DNA from: Alcaligenaceae bacterium
Lineage (GTDB): Bacteria > Pseudomonadota > Gammaproteobacteria > Burkholderiales > Burkholderiaceae_B
Length of the DNA stretch: 64,000 nt
Assembly: GCA_013416395.1 (NCBI GenBank)
Contig: JACCEP010000017.1
Location: 1 to 64,000, forward strand
Direction: 5' to 3'
Numbering within the stretch: position 1 is the stretch's first letter; the number at the start of each line of letters is the position of its first letter. The notes under the pieces are model-generated. The model made no database searches. It was not told the DNA's origin and was given only the letters and a program-made list of their open reading frames with translations. The position numbers and the translations under genes are program-made. Shown piece by piece: positions 49,508 to 58,293 of this stretch.

Positions 49508-50581
49508 CTAGTGTTGAGCGAACAGACCCTGGGGCCGCATCAGCAGCACCAGGACCATCAGGATGAAAGCGACCGCTGGACCATAAGCCGGATTCATGAA
49601 GGCTGAAGTCAGTTGCATGGCCACGCCGATGATGATGGACCCCACCAACGCGCCCCATGCACTGCCGATCCCACCCATGATGACCGCCGCAAAGATGGGC
49701 AGCAGCAATACGAAGCCCATGTCTGGGCGCATCTGTGACGCCAGGCCATACATGACGCCGCCAATGGCGGCCAAGCCTGCACCGATGGACCACGTCCAGG
49801 CGATCACCTGCTCGGTATTGATGCCACGCACCTGAGCCAGATCGGGATTGTCTGCGGTGGCCCGCATGGCCTTGCCCATACGTGTGCGGGTCAGCATCCA
49901 ATACAGCATCACCACCAGGATAATGGCCAGTGCAAAGACAAAGAGCTGGTCAGCCTGCAGGCGCAAGCCAAAAGGCAGGTATAGCGCCGGATTGGCACGG
50001 CCGGAATAATAGAAATGGTAGTCTGACCCCCAAATCAGATAAACGATGCCCCGCAGCAAAAATTCCATGCCCAGCGACGCCATGGCCAGCAGGACGAGCG
50101 GCGACTGGTGCTTGCGTAGCGGCCGGTACAGCACGCGATCGATCACGACGGCCACGATGGCCGTGACAACGGCAGCCAGCAGCAAGCCGATGACCAATTC
50201 CCAGCCGAAGGAAAACAGCCAGATTGGATTGGACTTCGGCAGAACCAGAATCACCCCGTAGGTAACGTAAGCCCCCAGAGTGAGGAATTCGCCATGAGCG
50301 AAATTTGGGAATTTCAGCACCCCGTAACACAGGGTCAGCCCGATGCCGCCCAGGGCGATGATACCGCCCAGCATCACGCCCCATGCCGTCAGGGACAGCA
50401 TTTCTTCGGTGCTGGTGCCGGAATACCAACCGCCGATCCACATGGCGATCAGAATTAGCAGCAGCACGGTGCCTACAAAACGGCTGCTGCGCGCGCCACC
50501 GGAATCCCGCGCATCGACGGTAGGGGTATCGGCTTCGTCCTGAGTAGCCACGTCTGCCGTAGATTGCGCTGAATCGACCAT
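49508..50581 (-). CDS. livH: Branched-chain amino-acid-type ABC transporter permease LivH
   Basis: A 357-residue permease: a polar N-terminal extension of about 40 residues (DVATQDEADTPTVDARDSGG) precedes eight or so membrane helices. LivH motifs are present: LTLCYGVLKFPNFAHGEFLT, VIDRVLYRPLRKHQSPLVLL, and MGKAMRATADNPDLAQVRGI, the cytosolic coupling loop. The start ATG at 50579-50581 is 4 bp after the livF stop; a longer upstream reading is not credible because it enters livF. The extension is unusual compared with the typical length of about 300. Confidence 0.92.
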   Translation of the reverse strand: MVDSAQSTADVATQDEADTPTVDARDSGGARSSRFVGTVLLLILIAMWIGGWYSGTSTEEMLSLTAWGVMLGGIIALGGIGLTLCYGVLKFPNFAHGEFLTLGAYVTYGVILVLPKSNPIWLFSFGWELVIGLLLAAVVTAIVAVVIDRVLYRPLRKHQSPLVLLAMASLGMEFLLRGIVYLIWGSDYHFYYSGRANPALYLPFGLRLQADQLFVFALAIILVVMLYWMLTRTRMGKAMRATADNPDLAQVRGINTEQVIAWTWSIGAGLAAIGGVMYGLASQMRPDMGFVLLLPIFAAVIMGGIGSAWGALVGSIIIGVAMQLTSAFMNPAYGPAVAFILMVLVLLMRPQGLFAQH

Positions 50582-50585
50582 TAAA

Positions 50586-51293
50586 TCATCCCCCAAGATA
50601 AAGACGCCCGACATTGGGGTCGTCGAGCAGAGAGCCGCCCGTGCCTTCCTGGCGATTTTCGCCATTGGCCAGTACATAACCACGATGGGCCATGCTCAGG
50701 GATTGCCGGGCATTTTGCTCGACCATTAGCACACCAATGCCACTTTCATTGATTCTTGCGATGCGTTCGAAGATTTCGTCCACCAGCTTGGGCGACAGGG
50801 CCGCCGTGGGCTCGTCGAGCAGCAGCAGCTTGGGGTTCATCATCAGGGCGCTGCCCATGGCAACCATTTGTCGTTCACCGCCGGACATCTTGCCGGCCAC
50901 CTGACGGCGGCGCTCGCGCAGCTTCGGGAACATTGCATAGACGCGGCCCTTGCTTTCTGTCAGGTCGGCCGAACCCAGCGGAAACGCCCCCATTTCCAGG
51001 TTTTCTTCTACGGTGAGTGCGGTGAAGACGTTGGCTACCTGCGGCACGTAGCACATGCCCAGCCGCACGATGCGGTGTGGCGCTACGTGCGTGATGTCGT
51101 GCCCATCGAAGGAGATGGACCCCTGACGCGGATGCAGCAGGCCGAAGATCGTTTTCATCAGGGTGGATTTGCCGGCCCCGTTAGGCCCGATTATGGACAC
51201 GACTTCGTGGGAGTCCACGACGATGGATACGCTGCGCAAAATTTCGGTGTCACCGTACCCTGCGGTGATCGAGTCAACCTGCAGCAGCGGCAT
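50586..51293 (-). CDS. livF: ABC transporter ATPase LivF
   Basis: A 235-residue ATPase with all motifs: Walker A GPNGAGKSTLMKTI near residue 37, signature KMSGGERQMVAMGSALMMNP, and Walker B LLLLDEPTAALSP. HPRQGSISFDGHDITHVAPH is the LivF-type segment. It pairs with LivG to drive transport. The ATG at 51293 lies inside the last 20 bp of livG. Confidence 0.95.
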   Translation of the reverse strand: MPLLQVDSITAGYGDTEILRSVSIVVDSHEVVSIIGPNGAGKSTLMKTIFGLLHPRQGSISFDGHDITHVAPHRIVRLGMCYVPQVANVFTALTVEENLEMGAFPLGSADLTESKGRVYAMFPKLRERRRQVAGKMSGGERQMVAMGSALMMNPKLLLLDEPTAALSPKLVDEIFERIARINESGIGVLMVEQNARQSLSMAHRGYVLANGENRQEGTGGSLLDDPNVGRLYLGG

Positions 51294-52104
51294 ATTGCCC
51301 CCCCAGATAGGCTTCGAGCACGGCCGTGTTGCTGCGCACCGACTCTGGATCGCCTTCGGCGAGCTTGCGGCCTTCGCTCATGACGATGACGGGATTGCAC
51401 AAGCTCATGACCATGTTCATATCGTGCTCGATGAGCAGGAACGTGATGCCTCGTTCGCGGGACAAGTACTGGATGTTCTGGATAATGGCCTGCAGCAGGG
51501 TGCGGTTGACGCCCGCAGCCGGTTCATCCAGCAGGATGATCCGTGGGTCGGCCATCAGCGTGCGGCCCATTTCCAGGAGCTTCTTTTGGCCGCCGGATAG
51601 GTTGGCGGCGTATTCATTCTGCACATGGGTAAGCTGCAGATACTCCAGAACTTCGCGAGCCTTTTCCAGATTGTGCGATTCTTCGACCCGGATTTTTCTG
51701 CCGTGAAACAGAGCGTTCCACCAGCGTTCACCCGATTGCCCCGTCGGCACCAGCAGCAGATTTTCCAGCACGCTGAGCGAGCCGTGTTCGCGCGGTATCT
51801 GGAAAGTGCGGCACAGGCCCCGGGCGAAGATCTGATCGGGCCGCAAATGGCCGATGTCTTCGCCATCGAGCAGGATTCGCCCCGAATCGGGTGGAATGAA
51901 GCCGGTAATAAGGTTGAATACGGTGGTCTTGCCTGCGCCATTGGGGCCGATCAGACCGGTGATGGTGCCCTGTTCGACACGAAAGGAGCAATGATCGACG
52001 GCACGCAGGCCACCAAATCTTTTCGCAAGATCGCGAACCTCGAGCAGGCAGGGGCCCTGGCCAGTGGACCCAGCCGGCGGAGAAGATGCTGCCGTGTCTG
52101 TCAC
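51274..52104 (-). CDS. livG: ABC transporter ATPase LivG
   Basis: A 276-residue ATPase. The start is read as GTG at 52102-52104, five bases after GGAGG; an open frame continues upstream but shows no family similarity. The core starts LLEVRDLAKRFGGLRAVDHC. Walker A GPNGAGKTTVFNLI, signature LSGGQKKLLEMGRTLMADPR and Walker B IILLDEPAAGVN are intact, as is the LivG hallmark GLCRTFQIPREHGSLSVLEN. The 3' end overlaps livF by 20 bp. It is the first gene of the operon. Confidence 0.93.
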   Translation of the reverse strand: MTDTAASSPPAGSTGQGPCLLEVRDLAKRFGGLRAVDHCSFRVEQGTITGLIGPNGAGKTTVFNLITGFIPPDSGRILLDGEDIGHLRPDQIFARGLCRTFQIPREHGSLSVLENLLLVPTGQSGERWWNALFHGRKIRVEESHNLEKAREVLEYLQLTHVQNEYAANLSGGQKKLLEMGRTLMADPRIILLDEPAAGVNRTLLQAIIQNIQYLSRERGITFLLIEHDMNMVMSLCNPVIVMSEGRKLAEGDPESVRSNTAVLEAYLGGQYAAAAG

Positions 52105-52423
52105 CCATGCCTCCTGCAGACCGTGCGTTTCAAAATGTGAAATCAGGTTATCACAGCACTGGTGCGAGCCGTATGCGGACAATTCCCTAGTAAGCTCGTT
52201 GGATGACGCATGCGCGCCACTTAGGTTCGTCCGCCCGCATTCGAAGAGCGGGCATCGGGTGCTGATGAAGCGTGAAGCTGCTTCGGCCATCCCATTTTTC
52301 TGTCACTGAAAAGCCGTGACGGCGCAGACGCAGTGGAAAGGTAAAATCGATCACGATCTCGCCGTGGCCTAATTCGCACGTGCATACGGCATGTCTCGCA
52401 GCTCAACACCAAGGACGGCTTCA

Positions 52424-53131
52424 ATGACAAGCACTGATATGAAGTTGGACGAATTTTCAGGTATTGCCCGCTTGTTTTTCGAACACAGGCAATTGGCATC
52501 AAAAATAATTCCATTTGCAATAGACGCAGAATCCAGCGATGGCGCACATGACTTAGCGCATATTGCGCGTGTTTGGGCGAATGCAAGAAGAATAGCCGCG
52601 GTTGAAGGAGGCGATCTTGAAGTCATTGTTGCTGCGGTTATTTTGCATGATTGCGTCGCGGTTGAAAAAAACTCACCGTTACGCAAGAAGGCTTCGTTTC
52701 TTGCAGCAGAGCGTGCAACAGAGATATTGCAGAGTATTGGCTGGAGCGAGGATCGTTGTTCATTAGTGGCTCATGCCATACACGCGCATAGTTTTTCAGC
52801 TGACCTCAAGCCCCAGACTTTGGAGGCGTGCATTGTGCAGGATGCAGACAGGCTTGATGCCATTGGGCTTATCGGGGTGGCGCGCTGTTTTTATACTGCA
52901 GGCCGCATGGGCACTGAACTCTATAATATTTCTGATCCAAAAGGTGATAGCAGAGAGCATCAAGACAGTAGTTTCGCTCTGGATCACTTTCCAGCCAAGC
53001 TATTAAAACTCAGCGCAAACTTTCGCACAAAACAAGGGGCAAAGATAGCCCGGCAGCGCCATCAGTTGTTAACTGATTTCTACACTGGTTTTCTTGATGA
53101 ACTGGCTGGCAATGGATCTGTAGCTAGCTGA
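52424..53131 (+). CDS. HD-domain phosphohydrolase
   Basis: A 235-residue metal-dependent hydrolase of the HD superfamily. Ligands are visible: His in GAHDLAHIARVW near residue 44, the HD pair in AAVILHDCVAVE near 78-79, and Asp in ACIVQDADRLDAIGLIGVAR near 140. It resembles YedJ/YpgQ-like nucleotide phosphohydrolases; the substrate is unknown. The ATG at 52424 has AAGGACGG upstream; an ATG at 52391 is an alternative. It is divergent from livG with about 320 bp between them, a stretch in which no other gene is seen. Confidence 0.85.
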   Translation: MTSTDMKLDEFSGIARLFFEHRQLASKIIPFAIDAESSDGAHDLAHIARVWANARRIAAVEGGDLEVIVAAVILHDCVAVEKNSPLRKKASFLAAERATEILQSIGWSEDRCSLVAHAIHAHSFSADLKPQTLEACIVQDADRLDAIGLIGVARCFYTAGRMGTELYNISDPKGDSREHQDSSFALDHFPAKLLKLSANFRTKQGAKIARQRHQLLTDFYTGFLDELAGNGSVAS

Positions 53132-53557
53132 GGTGTTTTTTATGCCCCGCCCCTGCAAACAATGCACACACACCGGGCGTTGCGCTGACTTGGGCGCGCT
53201 GGGGTGTTAGCGCTAAAAAATGAAGATGGCTTACTGCGAAGAGCAGGGGCATAATATTTATGTTGAATTAATTGGGGGACACCACTCACCAGCTTCTGTT
53301 GCGTGACTATTCAGGTACTTATTCGTGCAGCAACACGATGTGCTCGCGGGGTCTTGCGCCTTCCTCTCTCACGGCACTCGAATAAATCATTATGTCGTGC
53401 ATAGGGCAGAGGCAAATGGCGATCTGATTGGGCTACGAAAGAACCCATCGAGCGACAACGCCTCACACTAGGAAAGCCGAGTTTTTACCGATAAAGGCGT
53501 TCAGGGCAACCTGAGGAGCCACCTCTGCTAAACCGCTTTTTTTGCAGGGAGGACCGG
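53132..53557. other. Intergenic region before the ClC gene
   Basis: No gene recognised in 426 bp. GGCGTTGCGCTGACTTGGGC and the surrounding GC-rich segment give way to an AT-rich stretch (ATAATATTTATGTTGAATTA, about 53250-53270) that could hold the clc promoter. CAGGGAGG at about 53545 is the ribosome site of the next gene. Confidence 0.4.
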
Positions 53558-55399
53558 GTGTATAAGCGTTTCGACGCAATGCGGGCCAACTTGTTCCGTG
53601 AGACGCGGGCCGAGATCGCCACTGCAGCGCTGGCGGTGGCGATGGGAGTTATCGCCGGTCTCGGTGCGGTGGGCTTTCGCAAGATGATTGCTATATTCCA
53701 CAACCTGTTTTTCTACGGTCGCTTCGACACGGTCTACGACAACCTGCAGCACAGTCTTCCCAGCACCTGGGGCGTCTTTATCATCCTGGCACCGGTGGTG
53801 GGGGCGCTGATCGTAACCTTTTTAGTCAATCATTTCGCGCCAGAAGCCAAGGGTCATGGCATACCCGAAGTCATCGATGCGGTGTATTTCAAACGCGGCG
53901 TGATCCGTGCGCCGGTGGTGCTGATCAAGGCATTGGCTTCGTCGATCTCGATCGGTTCCGGCGGCTCCGTAGGGCGTGAGGGGCCGATTGTGCAGATCGG
54001 TGCGGCATTCGGCTCGCAGCTTGCGCTGTGGATGAAGATTCCGGAATGGCAGCGCTTGGTGCTGATCGCCTGCGGCGGTGGCGCAGGCATTGCCGCAACC
54101 TTCAACTCCCCACTTGGCGGAGTGTTGTTTGCCGCCGAACTGCTGTTGGTGGAAATCAGCGCACGTACTTTAATCCCGGTAATGATTGCGAGCGGTACTG
54201 CCAGCCTGATTGGTCTGGCGTTTTTCGGCGATAGCGCGTCTTTCGTGATGCCGCCGTTGATGCTGTCGCATCCAGCAGCCATACCGGGGCTGGAACTGCT
54301 CAGCTACATTCTGATGGGGTTGCTGACCGGTATCGCGGGCATGCTCTATATCCGCTCCATCTACTGGTTTGAGGACTTGTTCAAGCACATACCTGGCAAG
54401 GGTTACCTGCGGCATGCGCTGGGTATGTTGCTGATTGGCGTGCTGATGTACTTGATGCTGCGCTATACGGGCCACTACTACACCGAAGGTGTTGGTTACG
54501 CCACGGTGCAGGACGCCCTTGATGGCACGTTGACCATGGGCTGGCTGGCCCTGCTTCTGGCGGTGCTGAAGGTGCTGGCGACATCGCTAACCCTGGGCTC
54601 AGGGGCATCGGGTGGTGTGTTTTCTCCGTCGCTGTATATTGGCGCCATGCTGGGTGCAGCATTCGCGGCCGGCGTCCACGCGCTGGTTCCCGGCGCCAGT
54701 ATTACCATAGGCACGGCGGCAGTGATCGGCATGGCCTGCATGGTCGGTGCCACCACGGGTGCGGCGGTGACCGCAGTGGTGATGACCTTCGAGATGACGC
54801 GCGACTATCACGTGATCATTCCGCTGATCATTAGCGTTTCAATGGCCTATGCAATGCGTCGGCTGTTGCTGGCGGACACGGTGTACACCATGAAGCTGAC
54901 GCGACGTGGGCAGCACATTACCACTGCGATCCAGAGTCAGTTGTACCTGACGCGGCTGGCAATGGAGTTTATCAATGCACCATTCTTGTGTCTGGACGCA
55001 GACGCGATCCTCGGCGATGCCTTGAAACGCTGGCGTCGGCTGCGCAAGACGCCGCGCGTCGTGCTGCTCGATGGTGAGACGCTGGTGGGGATAGTGCCCG
55101 CACACACTCTGCGTGCCGCCGTTGACCGTGGTGCTGCCCGTTCCACCTCACTGCGGGAACTGGCCGACCTCAAGCCTGTTGTGGTGGAATCGACCATCCA
55201 GGTATTCGACCTGGTGTCGCTATTGCGGCGGCAACGCGCCCACAACGCCTTAATGACACGTGACGGGACAGTGGCGGGGCCAGACAGCGTGCTGGGGGTG
55301 GTGACATGGGAGGATTTGGTTGAAAATGTCAATTTGGCGGGTAGCCTCGACTTAGGCAATGAGGTGCCGAAGCCTCCTGATCAGTCCACACCACCATAG
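53558..55399 (+). CDS. ClC-family chloride channel/antiporter with CBS domains
   Basis: A 613-residue membrane protein. ClC selectivity-filter motifs are present: SIGSGGSVGREGPIVQIGAA near residue 135 (with the gating Glu in GREGP), NSPLGGVLFAAELLL, and LGSGASGGVFSPSLYIGAML near 345. About 450 residues of membrane domain are followed by a C-terminal pair of CBS-like domains (residues about 465-590), which often regulate ClC proteins by nucleotide binding. It may be a Cl-/H+ antiporter or a fluoride exporter-type relative; the usual GSGIP is replaced by GSGGS. The start is GTG at 53558 after CAGGGAGGACCGG. Confidence 0.92.
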   Translation: MYKRFDAMRANLFRETRAEIATAALAVAMGVIAGLGAVGFRKMIAIFHNLFFYGRFDTVYDNLQHSLPSTWGVFIILAPVVGALIVTFLVNHFAPEAKGHGIPEVIDAVYFKRGVIRAPVVLIKALASSISIGSGGSVGREGPIVQIGAAFGSQLALWMKIPEWQRLVLIACGGGAGIAATFNSPLGGVLFAAELLLVEISARTLIPVMIASGTASLIGLAFFGDSASFVMPPLMLSHPAAIPGLELLSYILMGLLTGIAGMLYIRSIYWFEDLFKHIPGKGYLRHALGMLLIGVLMYLMLRYTGHYYTEGVGYATVQDALDGTLTMGWLALLLAVLKVLATSLTLGSGASGGVFSPSLYIGAMLGAAFAAGVHALVPGASITIGTAAVIGMACMVGATTGAAVTAVVMTFEMTRDYHVIIPLIISVSMAYAMRRLLLADTVYTMKLTRRGQHITTAIQSQLYLTRLAMEFINAPFLCLDADAILGDALKRWRRLRKTPRVVLLDGETLVGIVPAHTLRAAVDRGAARSTSLRELADLKPVVVESTIQVFDLVSLLRRQRAHNALMTRDGTVAGPDSVLGVVTWEDLVENVNLAGSLDLGNEVPKPPDQSTPP

Positions 55400-55499
55400 T
55401 CGGCTCCGGGGTGGAAGGGGGCGGTAGGGTGTTTACACATCTCCTTGATTACATGCACAATAAAACAAGGATTCCAGGCTAACGAATAAGGAGCCAGAC

Positions 55500-55810
55500 A
55501 TGCAAAGCATGACCCTGGAGCAGCTCCGCGCTGCGAATAACGCTGGCGGTGTGTCAGGCATTACATTGAAGGGGCAGGGCGGGTCGTTTCTCGTTCAGAT
55601 TGACCCAGCGAATACGACCCGGCCGATAAGAAGCTAGACTCAGGCAACCGACGCAGGGCCAACGCCATGCGCGGAGCACAAAAAGCGGCCGCCTATAACC
55701 AGTGGCTGGTTAACGAGATTCAAGCATCCATTGATGACTCTCGGCCGAGCATTTCGCACCATGACGTAATGGCCGAGATGGATGCGGATATTGCCGGCAT
55801 GGCCGTCCGG
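55500..55810 (+). pseudogene. Broken plasmid-stability gene: ParC-like start, PaaA2-like antitoxin end
   Basis: ATG at 55500 (after AAGGAGCCAGAC) opens MQSMTLEQLRAANNAGGVSG then TLKGQGGSFLVQI, the N-terminus of a ParC/stability-type plasmid protein, and stops at 55637. In another frame, from about 55650, the DNA encodes QKAAAYNQWLVNEIQASIDD and SRPSISHHDVMAEMDADIAG, the PaaA2-like antitoxin segment that normally lies at or near the end of such proteins. The middle is deleted and the frame is shifted, and no ParE toxin gene follows. The end is fused to a copied regulator piece at 55822. Confidence 0.65.
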
Positions 55811-55821
55811 GGCCGTAATGA

Positions 55822-55885
55822 TCAAATTGCCGCTACAGGCGGTGATGGCCTGTTGAATTAGCAAGCGCTCGCCGTGTTCCACGTT
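55822..55885 (-). repeat. Copied fragment of the sigma-54 regulator gene
   Basis: Positions 55822-55873 are identical over 52 bp to 63497-63548 inside the regulator gene at the right end of the window; a further ten or so bases match imperfectly. On the minus strand both encode GERLLIQQAITACSGNL from the Fis-type C-terminus. The orientation is the same, so these are direct repeats about 7.7 kb apart. Confidence 0.9.
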
Positions 55886-55986
55886 GATGGCTTTACTCTG
55901 GAACCAAGCTTGCGCTCCTAAGTGGGCAAGCATTGTGCCGATGAAAGCAGGCCACGGTGCCTGCGCTTCAACTCACCCCTCACGTA

Positions 55987-56769
55987 TCAAGACCCCTTAA
56001 ACTTTGGCTCCCGTTTCTCAAGAAAAGCCTGGAGCGCTTCTTTGGCATCGTCGGTCTTGGAGATGGCGGCTGTCATGTCTTGCTCATAGCGATAGCCGTC
56101 GCGCAGGCTCATTTCCTCGATTGCATTCAGTGTCTGCTTGGCCAGGGAGACGGACACCGGGCTTTTGGATGCGATTTCCTGTGCGAGCGACACGGCCGTT
56201 TCTACCAGCGTCTCTGGTGCCACGCTGGCTTCAACCACGCCGAGACGATAGAGTTCGTCACCATCCATGCGCAAGCCTGTCATCATCATGCGACGTACAC
56301 GCGAGTGTGGAAAGAGTCGCATGGCGTGCCGGCCGCCACCCAGCAGGCCTACGTTAATTTCCGGCAGGCCCACGGCGCAATTTTTGGCGGCAATGATAAT
56401 GTCGCACGACGCCATGATGGCAAGCCCAGCGCCCAGCGCGGCACCATTGATTGCGCCGACGACAGGCTTGGTGCATTCGCGGATTGCATGAAAGCATTCC
56501 CGGGTGCGGCGCGAATGTTGGGGCAGATCGCCCGGCCCCTTGATCGTGTCTTTGCGAGACTTCAAGTCGGCACCGGCGCAGAAGGCCTTGCCCTCGCCCG
56601 TGAGCACAACGGCGCGCACGCTTGGGTCTTCCGAGATGCGATCGAGCTCGAACGTCAGTTCATTCATCATCACGGTGCTCAGCGCATTAACGGGCGGATT
56701 AGCCAGTTGAATAATCGCGACATGGTCTTGCATCTCGACTTTAATCGAGGTGTATGTTGGCTGCTGCAT
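55987..56769 (-). CDS. Enoyl-CoA hydratase/isomerase family protein
   Basis: A 260-residue crotonase-fold enzyme. The CoA-binding and oxyanion-hole segments are clear: AVVLTGEGKAFCAGADLKSR near residues 54-73, and GAINGAALGAGLAIMASCDI near 103-122, followed by GLPEINVGLLGGGRHAMRLF with the usual catalytic Glu. It probably hydrates an enoyl-CoA made by the acyl-CoA dehydrogenase encoded nearby. The ATG at 56769 follows AGGAGAAGAG. It lies 61 bp after the CoA-transferase gene on the same strand and is likely co-transcribed with it. Confidence 0.92.
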   Translation of the reverse strand: MQQPTYTSIKVEMQDHVAIIQLANPPVNALSTVMMNELTFELDRISEDPSVRAVVLTGEGKAFCAGADLKSRKDTIKGPGDLPQHSRRTRECFHAIRECTKPVVGAINGAALGAGLAIMASCDIIIAAKNCAVGLPEINVGLLGGGRHAMRLFPHSRVRRMMMTGLRMDGDELYRLGVVEASVAPETLVETAVSLAQEIASKSPVSVSLAKQTLNAIEEMSLRDGYRYEQDMTAAISKTDDAKEALQAFLEKREPKFKGS

Positions 56770-56830
56770 CTCTTCTCCTTTGTTTATGTTTTGTCAGGTC
56801 TAGGGCGATCATCTTGCCCCCATTTACCAA

Positions 56831-58051
56831 TCAAACTACACCGCGCTCTCGCAGCGATTCGACTTGTTCATTGGTGAATCCTAGCGTTCCGAGAATCTCT
56901 TCCGTATGCTGACCCAATATGGGAGGCGCAATGTCCTCTTTCACCGGGGAGTTTGCAAATCGCAGCGGGCTCATCACTTGCGGCACCTCGCCCGCTGTCG
57001 GATGGGGCAAGTATTTCAGCATCGCGCGGTGTTTCACTTGCGGCTCTTCGAACACTTCTGGCACCGTGTTGATGGGCCCGGCAGGAATCCCTGCACTCAA
57101 CAGCCTGTCCAGCCACTCGCCGCGACTGGCGGACATGAATACCTCATCGAGAATCGGGTCCAGCAGTTTCTGGTTCGTTACGCGCTGGCCGTTGCTGACA
57201 AATCGCTCGTCATCTTTCAGTTCGGGATGCCCGATGACATCACATAATGTTCTGAACTGCCCATCATTGCCCACCACAACAATCATCTGGCCATCTGCGC
57301 AGTCAAAGATGCGCTGCGGCTGAATGTTGGGATGTGCGGTTCCAGTGCGACGTGGCGTCTTGCCAGAGAGCAAGAAATTCATCGCCTGATTGGCCAGCAG
57401 GCTGGTCTGAACATCTAGCATGGCCAAGTCTATGTATTCGCCGCGTCCCGTTTCCGTGCGGCCGAGCAGGGCGGATACCACGGCGAGCGCTCCGTATACA
57501 CCCGTTACCAGGTCGACAATGGGTACGCCAACTTTTTGTGGCCCCCCCCCGGGAAGCTCGTCGCGTTCGCCCGTAACGCTCATTAGACCGCCCATCGCTT
57601 GAATTAGGAAGTCATAGGCAGGTTGCTTGGCGCGCGGGCCATCCTGGCCGAATCCGGTCACAGAACAAAACACCAGTTTCGGGTTAATGGCGGACAACTC
57701 CTTGTAACCAATGCCCAGCCGGTCCAGCGTGCCTACCTTGTAGTTCTCGATTACAACATCGACGTCTTTTGCCAGCATCTTAATGATGTTCTGGCCTTCT
57801 GCCGTCTGCAAATCAAGGGTAATAGATCGCTTGCCGCGATTGGCAACCACGAAATACCCACCGTCTTCCGTTGTGCTGCCATCTTGTGCTTGCAGGAAGG
57901 GAGGGCCCCATGCACGGGTATCGTCACCTATGCCTGGTCGCTCCACTTTGATGACTTCCGCACCAAGGTCGGCCAGCAGCTGGGTGCACCATGGGCCGGC
58001 CAGCACGCGGCTTAGATCCAGGACTCGAATGTGCGACAACAGGGTTTGCAT
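56831..58051 (-). CDS. Class III (CaiB/BaiF-type) CoA-transferase
   Basis: A 406-residue enzyme starting MQTLLSHIRVLDLSRVLAGP, with WCTQLLADLGAEVIKVERPG next, the canonical opening of the family. FGQDGPRAKQPAYDFLIQAM near residue 150 contains the nucleophilic Asp, and NIQPQRIFDCADGQMIVVVG follows. It transfers CoA between acyl-CoA and a free carboxylic acid. The start at 58049-58051 follows CTGGAGAAG; an open frame far upstream is not used. It is divergent from the acyl-CoA dehydrogenase gene, with 242 bp between them, so the two units probably share a regulatory region. Confidence 0.93.
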   Translation of the reverse strand: MQTLLSHIRVLDLSRVLAGPWCTQLLADLGAEVIKVERPGIGDDTRAWGPPFLQAQDGSTTEDGGYFVVANRGKRSITLDLQTAEGQNIIKMLAKDVDVVIENYKVGTLDRLGIGYKELSAINPKLVFCSVTGFGQDGPRAKQPAYDFLIQAMGGLMSVTGERDELPGGGPQKVGVPIVDLVTGVYGALAVVSALLGRTETGRGEYIDLAMLDVQTSLLANQAMNFLLSGKTPRRTGTAHPNIQPQRIFDCADGQMIVVVGNDGQFRTLCDVIGHPELKDDERFVSNGQRVTNQKLLDPILDEVFMSASRGEWLDRLLSAGIPAGPINTVPEVFEEPQVKHRAMLKYLPHPTAGEVPQVMSPLRFANSPVKEDIAPPILGQHTEEILGTLGFTNEQVESLRERGVV

Positions 58052-58293
58052 AACTTCTCCAGATATTGCGACGCCTTCACGTCGATGTAATGAGTCAAAG
58101 TCTAAGCCGCTGTCATCCTCTCTTGTAGCAGGCCAGCCATAAAGCAGATATATCAATACGGATAACCCTGACGAAGTCTGCGCCGCGCACCTTGCGCAAA
58201 ATGGCAACTCTGGATTGTGCGAGAGGTTGTATATATGCTTCGACGATCTACCTACACTGTTCACATACATAGACATGAATGGGCTGGGGAAAT

